A stretch of 64,000 nt of DNA from Mesorhizobium sp. (GTDB lineage Bacteria; Pseudomonadota; Alphaproteobacteria; Rhizobiales; Rhizobiaceae). Location: contig SAKE01000008.1 of NCBI GenBank assembly GCA_004017275.1, forward strand, positions 142,112 to 206,111, read 5' to 3'. Of this stretch, positions 49,325 through 58,716 are shown piece after piece. The position numbers were made by a program, and so were the translations under genes. Each line of letters opens with the position of its first letter. The stretch's first letter is position 1. A model generated the notes under the pieces. The model made no database searches, was not told the origin of the DNA, and saw only the letters and a program-made list of their open reading frames with translations.

Positions 49325-51514
49325 TCAGGCGGCCTTTTCCTTTGCCTTGCGGGGCAGGTGGGCGACGATGTTCTCGATGATACGCATGCCGGCATTGTGG
49401 CCGAGCGTCATGATCGATTCTGGATGAAATTGCACCGCGGCGATAGGCTCCTTGCGGTGCTCGAAGGCCATGATGACGCCGTCCTCGGTTTCGGCGGTGA
49501 CGATGAAATCGTCGGGCAGGCGCACCGGATCGGCGAAGATCGAGTGGTAGCGGCCGACGGTGACTTCCTTGGGCAGGCCGGAGAAGATGATACCGGGCTT
49601 CGAGACGCGGATGCGTGACGGCTTGCCGTGCATCGGTATGTGCAGCTGCCGCAGTTCGCCGCCATAGGCCTCGGCCAGCGCCTGCAGGCCAAGGCAGACG
49701 CCGAAGATCGGCAGCTCGCGAGCGCGCGCTCGTCTGATGGTTGCGGCGCAATCGAAGTCCTTCGGAGTGCCCGGTCCAGGCGACAGCACGACAAGGTCGG
49801 GCTTCAGCCGGTCGAAGACTTCCTCCGGCACCGGCGTGCGAACGGTCGAGACGTTGGCCCCGGTCTGGCGGAAATAATTGGCCAGCGTGTGGACGAAACT
49901 GTCCTCGTGGTCGACGAGCAGGATGTTGACGCCGTCGCCGACGCGCGCGGTGGTGCGCTCGGTGCTGGCGGAATTGCCGGTCTTGGCGTCGCGGATGGCG
50001 GAGAGCATGGCGGATGCCTTCAGTTCGGTTTCGGCTTCTTCTTCCTCGGGAATGCTGTCGAAGAGCAATGTGGCGCCGGCGCGCACTTCGGCAATGCCGT
50101 CCTTGATGCGGATGGTGCGAAGGGTGAGGCCGGTGTTCATGTCGCCGTTGAAATTGACCATGCCGATCGCACCGCCATACCAGGCACGCGGGCTCTTCTC
50201 GTTCTGTTCGATGAAGCGCATGGCCCACAATTTCGGCGCGCCGGTGACGGTGACCGCCCAGGCGTGCGACAGGAAGGCATCGAAAGCATCCATGCCTTCG
50301 CGCAGCCGGCCTTCGATGTGATCGACGGTGTGGATCAGGCGCGAATACATCTCGATCTGGCGGCGGCCGATGACGCGCACCGAACCCGGCTCGCAGACCC
50401 TGGACTTGTCGTTGCGGTCGACGTCCGAGCACATGGTCAGCTCGGATTCGTCCTTCTTGGAGTTGAGCAGTTTCAGGATCTGCTCGGAGTCCGAAATGGC
50501 ATCATCCCCGCGCTTGATTGTGCCCGAGATCGGGCAGGTCTCGACGCGGCGGCCGTTGACGCGCACGAACATTTCGGGCGAGGCGCCGATCAGATATTCG
50601 CCTTCGCCCAGATTGATGAAGAAGGAGTAGGGCGAGGGGTTGATGGCCTTCAGCTTGCGCGAAATCTCGGACGGCTGCGTCTCGCAGCGCTCGTAGAACA
50701 TCTGGCCGGGCACGACCTCGAATAGGTCGCCGCGCTTGAAACTGTCCATCGCCTTGCGCACCAGATTGGCGTATTCGCCAGGTTCATGGTCGCCGCGCGG
50801 CGGGATGCGGTCGGGGCTCTTGAACGGCTCGGCGATTTCGTCGCGCGGCAGCCTTTCGGTGGAAAAACCCTCGCCGGCATAGTCGTAGCGGTCGGTCCAG
50901 GCCTTGGCCGAATAGTGGTCGACGACCAGGATCTCGTCCGGCAGGAACAGCACCAGATCGCGCTGGCTCGGTTTGCGCTCAAGCTTGTAGTCGACAGGGT
51001 CGAACTGGAAGGCGAGATCGTAGCCGAAGGCACCATAGAGACCGAGATTGGCGTCTTCCTCGGTCTTGAACAGAGCGGTGATGGCGCGCAGCACGGTAAA
51101 CACCGAGGGAACGCGGCTGCGTTCTTCTTCGGTGAAGATACGGCCGGGCTTGGCGACGTCGAGGCGGATCAGTTTCTTCGACGTCTCGGCGATGGTGACA
51201 TCCGCCTGGCTTTCCAGCGCCTTGCCGATGACCGGCAGCAGCGCCTCGCCACGGCGGTTCAGCGCCTCGATGCGCATGGCGCGGCCACGCGCCGAGATGA
51301 CCAGCGGCGGATCGATGATGGCGGTGTCCCAGCGCGTGTAGCGGCCGGGATATTCGTAATTGGAGGAAAACACGGCGCCGCGCCGCGAATTCAGGCCATC
51401 GACGTAAGCGTCGATCGCGCCCGCATAGGGCCGGTCGTGGCGCTCGCGGGTGATGGTGATGCCACCCGCGGTCACGAAACTCTCTGCCCCGCTTTCCAGA
51501 ACCTTCATCGTCAT
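49325..51514 (-). CDS. trpE(G): Anthranilate synthase, fused TrpE-TrpG
   Basis: 729 aa from ATG 51514 (GGAG six nt upstream; an ATG at 51526 also in frame). The TrpE part has the chorismate-binding region with [27 protein letters not shown] and [11 protein letters not shown]. The TrpG part (from ~residue 540) begins [19 protein letters not shown], with catalytic Cys in [16 protein letters not shown] and His/Glu in [10 protein letters not shown]. It makes anthranilate from chorismate and glutamine. A WWW leader peptide and attenuator lie upstream. Confidence 0.97.
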   Translation of the reverse strand: MTMKVLESGAESFVTAGGITITRERHDRPYAGAIDAYVDGLNSRRGAVFSSNYEYPGRYTRWDTAIIDPPLVISARGRAMRIEALNRRGEALLPVIGKALESQADVTIAETSKKLIRLDVAKPGRIFTEEERSRVPSVFTVLRAITALFKTEEDANLGLYGAFGYDLAFQFDPVDYKLERKPSQRDLVLFLPDEILVVDHYSAKAWTDRYDYAGEGFSTERLPRDEIAEPFKSPDRIPPRGDHEPGEYANLVRKAMDSFKRGDLFEVVPGQMFYERCETQPSEISRKLKAINPSPYSFFINLGEGEYLIGASPEMFVRVNGRRVETCPISGTIKRGDDAISDSEQILKLLNSKKDESELTMCSDVDRNDKSRVCEPGSVRVIGRRQIEMYSRLIHTVDHIEGRLREGMDAFDAFLSHAWAVTVTGAPKLWAMRFIEQNEKSPRAWYGGAIGMVNFNGDMNTGLTLRTIRIKDGIAEVRAGATLLFDSIPEEEEAETELKASAMLSAIRDAKTGNSASTERTTARVGDGVNILLVDHEDSFVHTLANYFRQTGANVSTVRTPVPEEVFDRLKPDLVVLSPGPGTPKDFDCAATIRRARARELPIFGVCLGLQALAEAYGGELRQLHIPMHGKPSRIRVSKPGIIFSGLPKEVTVGRYHSIFADPVRLPDDFIVTAETEDGVIMAFEHRKEPIAAVQFHPESIMTLGHNAGMRIIENIVAHLPRKAKEKAA

Positions 51515-51561
51515 TGCCGTCTCCATCAGCTTGTTGGGGCAACGGACCCGGGAATGGCTTG

Positions 51562-51600
51562 AAAAAAACAAATGGCCGCCCGGACTTTCCGCTGCGGCCA
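51562..51600 (-). terminator. Attenuator terminator of trpE(G)
   Basis: On the minus strand, stem TGGCCGC/GCGGCCA with an inner AGCGGAAAGTCCGG segment is followed by TTTGTTTTTTT. It lies 40 nt after the WWW leader stop and 48 bp before trpE(G), the position of the rhizobial trp attenuator. Confidence 0.88.
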
Positions 51601-51639
51601 CCCTCTCTATTCACGCGCACGTGTTCGAACAGGCCGCTG

Positions 51640-51684
51640 TCAGCAGGCCCACCACCAAATGGTCTTGATCGAACGCATGTTCAT
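51640..51684 (-). CDS. trpL: trp leader peptide TrpL
   Basis: 14 aa: MNMRSIKTIWWWAC. Three consecutive Trp codons just before the stop and a terminator hairpin downstream are the hallmark of the rhizobial trp leader. Ribosome stalling at the Trp codons lets trpE(G) be read. In Sinorhizobium the peptide and the released leader RNA act in trans as regulators. A second ATG at 51678 is also possible. Confidence 0.9.
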   Translation of the reverse strand: MNMRSIKTIWWWAC

Positions 51685-51833
51685 GGCGAAATCCATAGCT
51701 GCGAAAAGGGGGATGCGCAACAGGTTTGAAAATCTGTTCTTTGGCTGCCGCTTCTGCAACTCATGGCACATCGCCAAAGCCGACAGGGCCGCCTAGATTG
51801 GTCATCCAACGGCAGAAAGACGGGAGAACAACC

Positions 51834-52604
51834 ATGACCGAGCAGATCGAGCGCGCGCGGACGTTCCATTCCCTCCATATCAAGGGAAATCCGATCGTTC
51901 TCTACAATGCCTGGGATCCGGGCTCGGCCAAGATCGTCGAGAAGGCCGGCGCCAAGGCGATCGCCACCGGAAGCTGGCCGGTCGCGGCCGCGTTCGGATA
52001 CGCCGATGGCGAAAAAATCCCGCTGGAACTGGCACTCGACAACATCAAGCGCATCGTCGCGGCGGTCGACCTGCCGGTGACCATGGACGTCGAGGGCGGT
52101 TACGGCGTCGATCCGGAAATTGTTGCCCGCACGGCAACGTTGGCGCTGCGGGCCGGCGCTATTGGTTTCAATTTCGAAGATCAGATTGTTGGTGGCAGCG
52201 GCCTGCATGACATCGCTGTCCAGGTAAAACGCATCGAAGCCGCGGCGGCGGCCGTCAAGGCCTCCGGCATACCGGCCTTCCTTAACGCCCGCACCGATAT
52301 CTTCCTCAAGGCGAAACCGGACGCGCACGACAAGGTACTGCTCGACCAGGCGATCGAGCGGGCGCAGGCCTATGAAAAGGCCGGAGCAAACGGATTCTTT
52401 GCGCCGGGCCTCGGCGATGAGGGTCTCATCGAGGCGCTCTGCAAGGCGGTTGCGTTGCCGGTTAACATCATCGCGCTGGCACATGTGCCGCCGCGCCAGC
52501 GGCTGGCGGAACTTGGCGTCGCCCGCGTGAGCCATGGCCCGGTGCCTTACCGGCAGATGGCCGAATGGCTGGAGGCGAAGGCGCGGCAGGCGATCTCGGG
52601 CTAG
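51834..52604 (+). CDS. Isocitrate lyase/PEP mutase family protein
   Basis: 256 aa. TIM-barrel motifs: LYNAWDPGSAKIVEKAG, then ATGSWPVAAAFGYADG, Mg2+-binding VTMDVEGGYGVD, and INFNFEDQIVG-type FNFEDQ followed by FLNARTDIFL. The catalytic KKCGH motif of true isocitrate lyase is absent, so it belongs to the PEP mutase/oxaloacetate hydrolase-like group. Substrate uncertain. GGGAG before the ATG. Confidence 0.85.
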   Translation: MTEQIERARTFHSLHIKGNPIVLYNAWDPGSAKIVEKAGAKAIATGSWPVAAAFGYADGEKIPLELALDNIKRIVAAVDLPVTMDVEGGYGVDPEIVARTATLALRAGAIGFNFEDQIVGGSGLHDIAVQVKRIEAAAAAVKASGIPAFLNARTDIFLKAKPDAHDKVLLDQAIERAQAYEKAGANGFFAPGLGDEGLIEALCKAVALPVNIIALAHVPPRQRLAELGVARVSHGPVPYRQMAEWLEAKARQAISG

Positions 52605-52605
52605 G

Positions 52606-53661
52606 TCAATCCTCCAGCGTCCCAGACCGGGCATCGGTGCTCTTCCTGTCGCCGACCAGCTTCAAGAGATCCTCGCCGGCGCGGATGATGCGGCGCGAGC
52701 GGCGGGTCAGGATGATGCCGTCCTGAGGTGCGAAGACTTCGGTGCGGCCATCGGTTTCACCCGGTGCGTGGACGATGGTTGCGAGGCGCGCCCCCTTGGT
52801 GACGCGATCGCCGGGCTTTACGTCATAGAGCACCGCGCCTCCTCGGGGCGCCGGCATCATATCGATGTTTTCCAGCGGGGCGACGACGCCGGTGAAGGGG
52901 CCGGACGCGGGCAAGGTGGTGTCGGTGATCACGCCACGCGCCACCAGCAGCCTGTAGAGGCCTTCGGCGTCGGCTGCGGCCAAGGCGCCGTCGACATCGA
53001 GGATGCCGCGATATTCGACCGTGGTGGCGACGCGACGGTCGAGCTTGGCCACGGCATCGGGAACATTCTGGTAAGGCATGATCGAAGCACCCTCGAAGGT
53101 GCCGTCGGTGTCCTCGCTCCATAGCACTACACCGTCAACGGCCATGGCGGCGGCGCAATCGGCCATGGCCGGCCACAGGCTGGTGTGGACGTAGAGATAG
53201 GAAAGGCCTTCGTCGTCGCAGTGCAGGTCGAGCACTATGTCATGGCCAAGCGACAACTGCACCAGCCGGGTCTTAAGACGCTGGTCGACGTTGACAAGGG
53301 TGGTGTCGGGCAGGAGGGCTGCGTCGGGGGCGGCGAGCAGCGGGAAGCCGCGGTTGAAGTTGGTGCGGGTGCCGAGATGAAAGCGGCCCTGATGCTCACC
53401 GAAATGATATTGCGCCCGGCCGATCGGGTTGGCCCAGGGCACTATGGTGAGGTTGCCCTTGATGCGGCCTTCGGCTTCCGCCTTGGCCAGCATCGGCATC
53501 AGCGCGTCGATAGCGACGACACCAGGCAATTCGCCGGCATGGAGCGCCGCCTGCAGATAGGCCGAGGGGGCAGCCTTGTCCGTACCCGCAAAACGAAACA
53601 GCGGGAATTCGTACGAAACACCTTCGCTTTCGCCGGCAATGCGCTCGATCGATTTCTGCAT
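52606..53661 (-). CDS. Succinylglutamate desuccinylase/aspartoacylase family protein
   Basis: 351 aa from ATG 53661 (GGAGAAAATC upstream; a TTG at 53676 is less likely). Zinc peptidase-like motifs: ALHAGELPGVVAIDAL (His, Glu), NRGFP for the Arg site, and DLHCDDEGLSYLYV (second His). The C-terminal part has VKPGDRVTKGARLATIV, a biotinyl-like fold. It probably deacylates an N-acyl amino acid or ectoine-like compound. Substrate unknown. Confidence 0.85.
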   Translation of the reverse strand: MQKSIERIAGESEGVSYEFPLFRFAGTDKAAPSAYLQAALHAGELPGVVAIDALMPMLAKAEAEGRIKGNLTIVPWANPIGRAQYHFGEHQGRFHLGTRTNFNRGFPLLAAPDAALLPDTTLVNVDQRLKTRLVQLSLGHDIVLDLHCDDEGLSYLYVHTSLWPAMADCAAAMAVDGVVLWSEDTDGTFEGASIMPYQNVPDAVAKLDRRVATTVEYRGILDVDGALAAADAEGLYRLLVARGVITDTTLPASGPFTGVVAPLENIDMMPAPRGGAVLYDVKPGDRVTKGARLATIVHAPGETDGRTEVFAPQDGIILTRRSRRIIRAGEDLLKLVGDRKSTDARSGTLED

Positions 53662-53747
53662 GATTTTCTCCTTCAAGAGCGAGAAGACATGCCCATTTGA
53701 AGATGTCGATGTCGATTGGTCCAGTCTACCGCCCTATGGGCGCAAGA

Positions 53748-54926
53748 CTATTCCGCTGGAGCCTGGAGCGAGATGACAGGCGCGCGCCGATCCAGCGACT
53801 GCGACAGCACAGCGACGGCGACCGCCAACAAAGCGAGTACCGCGCCGACCAGTGGCAGATTGGCATAGGAAACACCGGCGGACAGGGCGACGCCGCCGAT
53901 CCAGGCGCCGCTGGCATTGCCGACATTGAAGGCCCCCTGGTTCAGCGTGGCGGCGAGGTTCGGTCCCTCGGAGGCCGCCTCGACGACGCGGATCTGCAGC
54001 GGCGGCACGACGACGAAGATGAGCAGGCCCCAGAGGAAGACGATGCCGATGGCAACGCTTGCGATTGCGCCGAACTGCATGAAGCAAACGAACAGCAAGG
54101 CCATCAGCAGTAGGGTGCCGATCACCGTCGGCATCAGTTTCCAGTCGGCCAGCCTGCCGCCGATAATGTTGCCGATGGTCATGCCCGCGCCGAACAGCAG
54201 CAGCACCCAGGTGACTGCCGAAGTCGACAGGCCCGACACCTCGGTGAGGTAGGGTTTGATATAGGTGAAAACGGCGAAAAGACTGGCTGAGGTCAGCGCC
54301 GCGATCAGCATCGCCAGCCACACCTGCAGCTTGCCGAGCACGCGCACTTCGGCGCGCAGGCCGCCGCCGCTCGGTTCAGTGACATCGGATGGCATCAGCC
54401 AGGCGATGGCTGCGACCGAGATCAGGCCGATGCCGACCACGGCCAGGAAGGTGGCGCGCCAGCCGAAGGCTTCGCCAAGTGCTGTGCCGGCGGGAACGCC
54501 AAGGATGTTGGCCAGCGTCAGCCCGGCGAACATCAGCGCGATGGCGCTGGCGCGTTTGTTGCGCGGCACCAGGCTGGCGGCAACGACCGAGCCGATGCCG
54601 AAGAAGGCACCGTGGCCGAAGGCGGTGAAAACACGTGCGGCCATCAGCATCCAGTAGTTGGGCGAGATGGCGCAAAACAAATTGCCGACGACGAACAGCA
54701 CGGCCAGCCCGACCAGCACCGGCTTGCGCGGCAAATGCGCGGTGGCCATGGCGACGATCGGAGCGCCGAAGACGACGCCCAGCGCATAGCCGGCGACCAG
54801 CAGGCCCGCCGAAGGGATGGACACGCCGAGATCGGCGGCGGCCTCCGGCAGCAGACCCATGATGACGAATTCGGTGGTGCCGATGCAGAAGGACGCAATG
54901 GCAAGCGCAAGGATCGGCAAGGGCAT
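53748..54926 (-). CDS. MFS transporter, DHA1/AraJ type (12 TM)
   Basis: 392 aa from ATG 54926; a longer frame upstream is not protein-like. Twelve helices; the N-terminus LALAIASFCIGTTEFVIMGL is the AraJ/YdhP signature, with APIVAMATAHLPRKPVLVG as motif A. It likely exports sugars or small drugs. A perfect 27-bp palindrome lies 63 bp upstream. Confidence 0.87.
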   Translation of the reverse strand: MPLPILALAIASFCIGTTEFVIMGLLPEAAADLGVSIPSAGLLVAGYALGVVFGAPIVAMATAHLPRKPVLVGLAVLFVVGNLFCAISPNYWMLMAARVFTAFGHGAFFGIGSVVAASLVPRNKRASAIALMFAGLTLANILGVPAGTALGEAFGWRATFLAVVGIGLISVAAIAWLMPSDVTEPSGGGLRAEVRVLGKLQVWLAMLIAALTSASLFAVFTYIKPYLTEVSGLSTSAVTWVLLLFGAGMTIGNIIGGRLADWKLMPTVIGTLLLMALLFVCFMQFGAIASVAIGIVFLWGLLIFVVVPPLQIRVVEAASEGPNLAATLNQGAFNVGNASGAWIGGVALSAGVSYANLPLVGAVLALLAVAVAVLSQSLDRRAPVISLQAPAE

Positions 54927-54988
54927 GAGGCGTCCAGACTGAATCGGTTCAATTTTCAGACTGCGCGAGGGATGCCACCGTAGGCAAG

Positions 54989-55015
54989 CTGCATTGCTGC
55001 AATGCAGCAATGCAG
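54989..55015. promoter_or_regulatory. 27-bp palindrome upstream of the MFS gene
   Basis: CTGCATTGCTGC-AAT-GCAGCAATGCAG: 12-bp arms that are exact complements, with a 3-bp centre. It lies 63 bp before the transporter start and 37 bp after the end of the reductase gene. It may be an operator; no regulator gene adjoins. Confidence 0.55.
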
Positions 55016-55051
55016 AAAACGAAGAGCTCTGGGGCGAGTCGCCGCAGGCTG

Positions 55052-56428
55052 TCAAACCAGCGGCTTCAGTTCCTGGGCAATGGTGGGCAACAGCTCCGAG
55101 ACATTCGGGTGGATGTGCACGGCACGCGCCAGCGTGTCGACGGGCGCCTTGGCGTACATCAGGTCGAGCACGCAATGCACTGCCTCGTCGCCGCCGGGGC
55201 CGAGCACCGAACACCCGAGGATCTGCCTTGTGTCGGCGTCGACCAGGATCTTCATGAAGCCCTGCGTCTCGCCCTTTTCGACGGCGCGGCCGACGCGTGT
55301 CATCGGCCGCTGGCCGACCAGTGCGCGGCGGCCGGATCTCTTCACCGCGGCCTCGGTCATGCCGCAGCGGCCGAGCGGCGGGTCGATGTAGAGCGCATAG
55401 GCCTCGATACGGTCGCTGATCCTCCGCGTATCGTTGTCGAGCAAATTGGCGGCGACGATCTCGTAGTCGTTGTAGGAGGTGTGGGTGAAGGCGCCCTTGC
55501 CGTTGCAGTCGCCCATCGCCCAGATACCGGGCACGCTGGTGCGCAACTGGTCGTCAACCGTGACGAAACCTCGCTTGTCGACCTCGACGCCGGCCTTGTC
55601 GAGGCCGAGATCATCCGTGTTGGGGTTGCGTCCCAGCGCCAGCAGCACGTGCGAGCCAACGGCCGGCGGCTTGCCGGCCGAAAACGTTACGGCGATGTCG
55701 TTACCTTGTTTTGCAAAGCTTATGTCGTCGGCGCTGAGATGAACCGCAATGTTTTCGTTCTCGAGGATCGAGAGGATAGCAGCCGAGACATCCTCGTCCT
55801 CGCGGCCGGACAAGCGGGGGCTCTTCTCGATGACGGTGACGTCGCTACCGAAGCGGCGGAACATCTGCGCGAATTCGAGCGAGATGTAGCTGCCGCCGAC
55901 GACAATGAGATGGCGCGGCAGCACGTCGAGATCCATCATCGAGGAATTGGTCAGATAGTCGATGTCATGGATGCCGGGCAGGTCAGGCACCGAGGCGCGG
56001 CCGCCGGTGTTGAGGAAGATCTTGTCGGCGGTCAAAAGGTCGTCGCCGACGCGCACCGTGGTGGCGGATTCGAAACGCGCATGGCCGCGATAGAGGGTGC
56101 AACCCTTCATGCCGGCGATCCAGGTTTCCAGATTGCCACGAGCATCGGTGGTGACCTTGTCTTTGCGCGCCTTGATCCTGTCATAATCGACGCCGACAGG
56201 ACCCGAGAGCGTCACGCCATAATCGGCGGCGCGGCGTGCAAGATGCGCGGCATAGGCACTGGCGACCATGGTCTTGGTCGGCATGCAGCCGGTGTTGACG
56301 CAGGTGCCGCCGACCAGCTTGCGCTCGATCAACGCCACGCTCATGCCGGCGGTCGTCAGCCGGCCGGCCAGTGGGGGGCCAGCCTGTCCTGCGCCGACGA
56401 TGATGGCGTCGAAGGTTTTTGCAGTCAT
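55052..56428 (-). CDS. Mercuric reductase-like flavin disulfide oxidoreductase
   Basis: 458 aa. FAD motif IIVGAGQAGPPLAGRL, redox disulfide GGTCVNTGCMPTKTM, NAD motif IVVGGSYISLEFAQMFRRFG, FAD second site GIWAMGDCNGKGAF, and the dimerisation part with His-x4-Glu (HIHPNVSELLP). It lacks the N-terminal heavy-metal domain and the CC end of true MerA, so it is probably a general disulfide reductase of unknown partner. It overlaps the DUF4126 gene by 4 bp. Confidence 0.88.
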   Translation of the reverse strand: MTAKTFDAIIVGAGQAGPPLAGRLTTAGMSVALIERKLVGGTCVNTGCMPTKTMVASAYAAHLARRAADYGVTLSGPVGVDYDRIKARKDKVTTDARGNLETWIAGMKGCTLYRGHARFESATTVRVGDDLLTADKIFLNTGGRASVPDLPGIHDIDYLTNSSMMDLDVLPRHLIVVGGSYISLEFAQMFRRFGSDVTVIEKSPRLSGREDEDVSAAILSILENENIAVHLSADDISFAKQGNDIAVTFSAGKPPAVGSHVLLALGRNPNTDDLGLDKAGVEVDKRGFVTVDDQLRTSVPGIWAMGDCNGKGAFTHTSYNDYEIVAANLLDNDTRRISDRIEAYALYIDPPLGRCGMTEAAVKRSGRRALVGQRPMTRVGRAVEKGETQGFMKILVDADTRQILGCSVLGPGGDEAVHCVLDLMYAKAPVDTLARAVHIHPNVSELLPTIAQELKPLV

Positions 56429-56886
56429 GCCACCGCCGCCGCGATCAGCAGCCCGCCGATGATCGCCACCGCGTCTTCGATGAACGCGGCGGGCGGATCC
56501 TTGCCGAAGCTTGCTGCCAGCCGGCCGCGTGCTTCGGCGCCGCCCAGCGTGCCGATGACAGCGCCGATGGCGCCCGCGATCAGGCCGCCGATGGTGGCGC
56601 CACCAGTGGCGCCGATCACCGCGCCGGTGAAGGCGCCCATAACGATGCGGGCGCCGAATTGCTGTGGCACCTTGCGGCTCGGCGTCGACGGCAACTGGTC
56701 GGTGACCAGTTCGACGATGGCCAGGATGGTGAAGATGCCGACAGCCGCCCAGTGGCTCATGAAGCTCGCCCAGGTGCCGGCAACCGGCAGCCAGCCGAGA
56801 TAAGCGCCCCAGGCGACAGCGGCCGGCGCGGTCATGGCGCGAAGACCGGCAATGACGCCGATCAGAAGTGCGAGAATGTAGAGCAT
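56425..56886 (-). CDS. DUF4126 membrane protein
   Basis: 153 aa with four hydrophobic helices and glycine-rich turns: LALLIGVIAGLRAMTAPAAV at the start, then VGIFTILAIVELVTDQLP, then GAFTGAVIGATGGATIGGLI. These match the DUF4126 family. Role unknown. It is coupled by an ATGA overlap to the downstream reductase gene, so the two may share a membrane-linked redox job. Confidence 0.83.
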   Translation of the reverse strand: MLYILALLIGVIAGLRAMTAPAAVAWGAYLGWLPVAGTWASFMSHWAAVGIFTILAIVELVTDQLPSTPSRKVPQQFGARIVMGAFTGAVIGATGGATIGGLIAGAIGAVIGTLGGAEARGRLAASFGKDPPAAFIEDAVAIIGGLLIAAAVA

Positions 56887-57028
56887 GGTCGATCCCCCTC
56901 GATCACCCGGCCAGGACGGCCTTGAGACGGCAGGCTACCATAGGTCCAATATTTGACCAGTACTTGCATCGGCGCTTTTCTGTTGGCTGCACTTGTGCTT
57001 TGCAAGGACGTGAATTGGAGACCCCGCC

Positions 57029-57586
57029 ATGGCTGACAGCGAGCGCGCCAAGATGGCGGCCGGCGAATGGTATACGTGCCTCGACGACGAACTGGAGGCG
57101 TTGCGCGTCACGGCGCGCGACGCAGTGTTCGAGCACAATTCGCTGCCGCCTCGTCAACGGGGAAACCTTGGGCCGGACTTGAAGGCACTGCTCGGCAGTG
57201 TGGGCGAGGGCGCCCGCATCGAGGCGCCGTTCCACTGCGCCTACGGTTTCAACATCTTTCTCGGCGACGGCTCCTTTCTCAATGCGGGCTGCACCATCCT
57301 CGACACGGCGAGCGTGCATATCGGCAAAGGGACGCTGCTCGGTCCCAATGTGCAGATCTACTGCGCCGAGCACCACAAGGAGGCTGCCGGGCGGCAAGCG
57401 GGATTGGAGATCGCCAGGCCGGTTACGATCGGCGCCGATGCCTGGATCGGCGGCAGCGCCGTCATCCTCGGCGGCATCAGCATCGGTGACGGCGCCATCG
57501 TCGGCGCCGGTGCGGTGGTGACGCGCGATGTGGCCGCGAACACCACGGTGGTTGGCAATCCGGCACGGGCGGTCAAGCGGGATTGA
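57029..57586 (+). CDS. Sugar O-acetyltransferase, Maa/NodL type
   Basis: 185 aa. An N-terminal Mac domain (MAAGEWYTCLDDELEALR) is followed by left-handed beta-helix hexapeptide repeats, e.g. NAGCTILDTASVHIGKGTLL. The catalytic His is in YCAEHHKEA. IGADAWIGGSAVILGGISIG is the classic family end. It acetylates maltose, galactoside or oligosaccharide. In rhizobia NodL acts on Nod factors, but no nod genes are near, so a housekeeping role is likely. GGAG before ATG. Confidence 0.9.
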   Translation: MADSERAKMAAGEWYTCLDDELEALRVTARDAVFEHNSLPPRQRGNLGPDLKALLGSVGEGARIEAPFHCAYGFNIFLGDGSFLNAGCTILDTASVHIGKGTLLGPNVQIYCAEHHKEAAGRQAGLEIARPVTIGADAWIGGSAVILGGISIGDGAIVGAGAVVTRDVAANTTVVGNPARAVKRD

Positions 57587-57592
57587 ATTCGA

Positions 57593-58588
57593 TCAGTGCG
57601 ACAGCCCGTGCGTCATGCGCTCGTCCTGATCGGCGCGCTTGGAGAATTCGCGTCGGTATTGCGCCGGCGATGTCCTGAGCCGTGCCGAAAAATGTTGGCG
57701 CAGCGAGGTGGCGCTGCCGAAGCCGGCCTCGAAGGCCACTAGGTCCATGGATTTCTCCGTCGCTTCCAGCAACCTTTGCGCCAGTTCGATCCGCTGGCTG
57801 GTCAGCCAATCGCCAAAGCTGGTGCCGATCGATTTCTGAAAGCGGCGGGTGAAGGTGCGCCGGGTCAGGCCGGCAGCGTCGGCGACGCTGTCGAGGCTGT
57901 GCGTCTCGCCGAGCGTGGCGCGAACCGCATCTAGGGCCTGGGTGAAGCGGTCAGCATCGGCGCTTCTTGCCACGGGATGCTCGATGAATTGCGCCTGGCC
58001 GCCCTGCCGATGCGGAGAAAGCACGATCTGGCGGGCGAGCCGCAGTGCTGCTTCGGCGCCATAACGCGCGCGCACGATGTGGAGACAGCAGTCGAGGCCG
58101 GCGGCGACGCCGGCCGAGGTCACGACGTCGCCATTGTCGACATAGAGCACCGTGGCATCGACAATGATGTCGGGATGGAGTGTTTGCAACTGATCGGAAT
58201 AGGCCCAGTGCGTCGCGGCACGCCGGCCCGAAAGCAGCCCGGCCGCAGCAATGGCGAAGGTGCCGAGGCACAGGCCGACAATCAAGGCACCGCGTTGATG
58301 CGCCCGGCGCAGCGCCTCCATCAGCAGCGGCGATACCGGTTCGCCGAGATGATGCCAGCTCGGGATGATGACGATATCGGCGCCGTCGAGCCCTTCGAAC
58401 CCATGGGGCGCGGCAATTGTCAGCCCGGCTTCGGTATGGATTGGGCCGGCCTTGATCGCGCAGATGCGGAAGTCGAAGCGCGGCAGGCCAAGCGCCGTCC
58501 TGTCCTCGCCGAAGACGAGGCACGGCACGGAAAGATGAAACGGGCTGATGCCGTCGAAGGCGAGGACGGCAATGATCGGGTCGGTCAT
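57593..58588 (-). CDS. GlxA/FtrA-type AraC family regulator
   Basis: 331 aa from ATG 58588. N-terminal DJ-1/PfpI-like domain: IIAVLAFDGISPFHLSVPC, with a cysteine in IVGLCLGTFAIAAAG. The C-terminal AraC HTH pair: SVADAAGLTRRTFTRRFQ and LVAFEAGFGSATSLRQHF. These proteins often sense a metabolite and activate a neighbouring operon. The divergent isochorismatase-like gene is a plausible target. Confidence 0.9.
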   Translation of the reverse strand: MTDPIIAVLAFDGISPFHLSVPCLVFGEDRTALGLPRFDFRICAIKAGPIHTEAGLTIAAPHGFEGLDGADIVIIPSWHHLGEPVSPLLMEALRRAHQRGALIVGLCLGTFAIAAAGLLSGRRAATHWAYSDQLQTLHPDIIVDATVLYVDNGDVVTSAGVAAGLDCCLHIVRARYGAEAALRLARQIVLSPHRQGGQAQFIEHPVARSADADRFTQALDAVRATLGETHSLDSVADAAGLTRRTFTRRFQKSIGTSFGDWLTSQRIELAQRLLEATEKSMDLVAFEAGFGSATSLRQHFSARLRTSPAQYRREFSKRADQDERMTHGLSH

Positions 58589-58716
58589 GGGTGCTTTCCG
58601 GCAGATGAAAGCGGATTGTCCCAATTCTTTCGAATGATGTCAATCGGGCCACTTTCGACTGTCTGGGAACCCGCCTATTTTCGGCCCATCGCATTCAAGC
58701 CGGAAAGGAAAACACC

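Noticed and set aside
55052..56428. True mercuric reductase MerA
   Set aside because: No N-terminal metal-binding domain, no C-terminal Cys pair and no mer operon.
57029..57586. NodL, a nodulation gene
   Set aside because: The family is right, but there is no nod box or nod gene nearby; a general sugar acetyltransferase is more likely.
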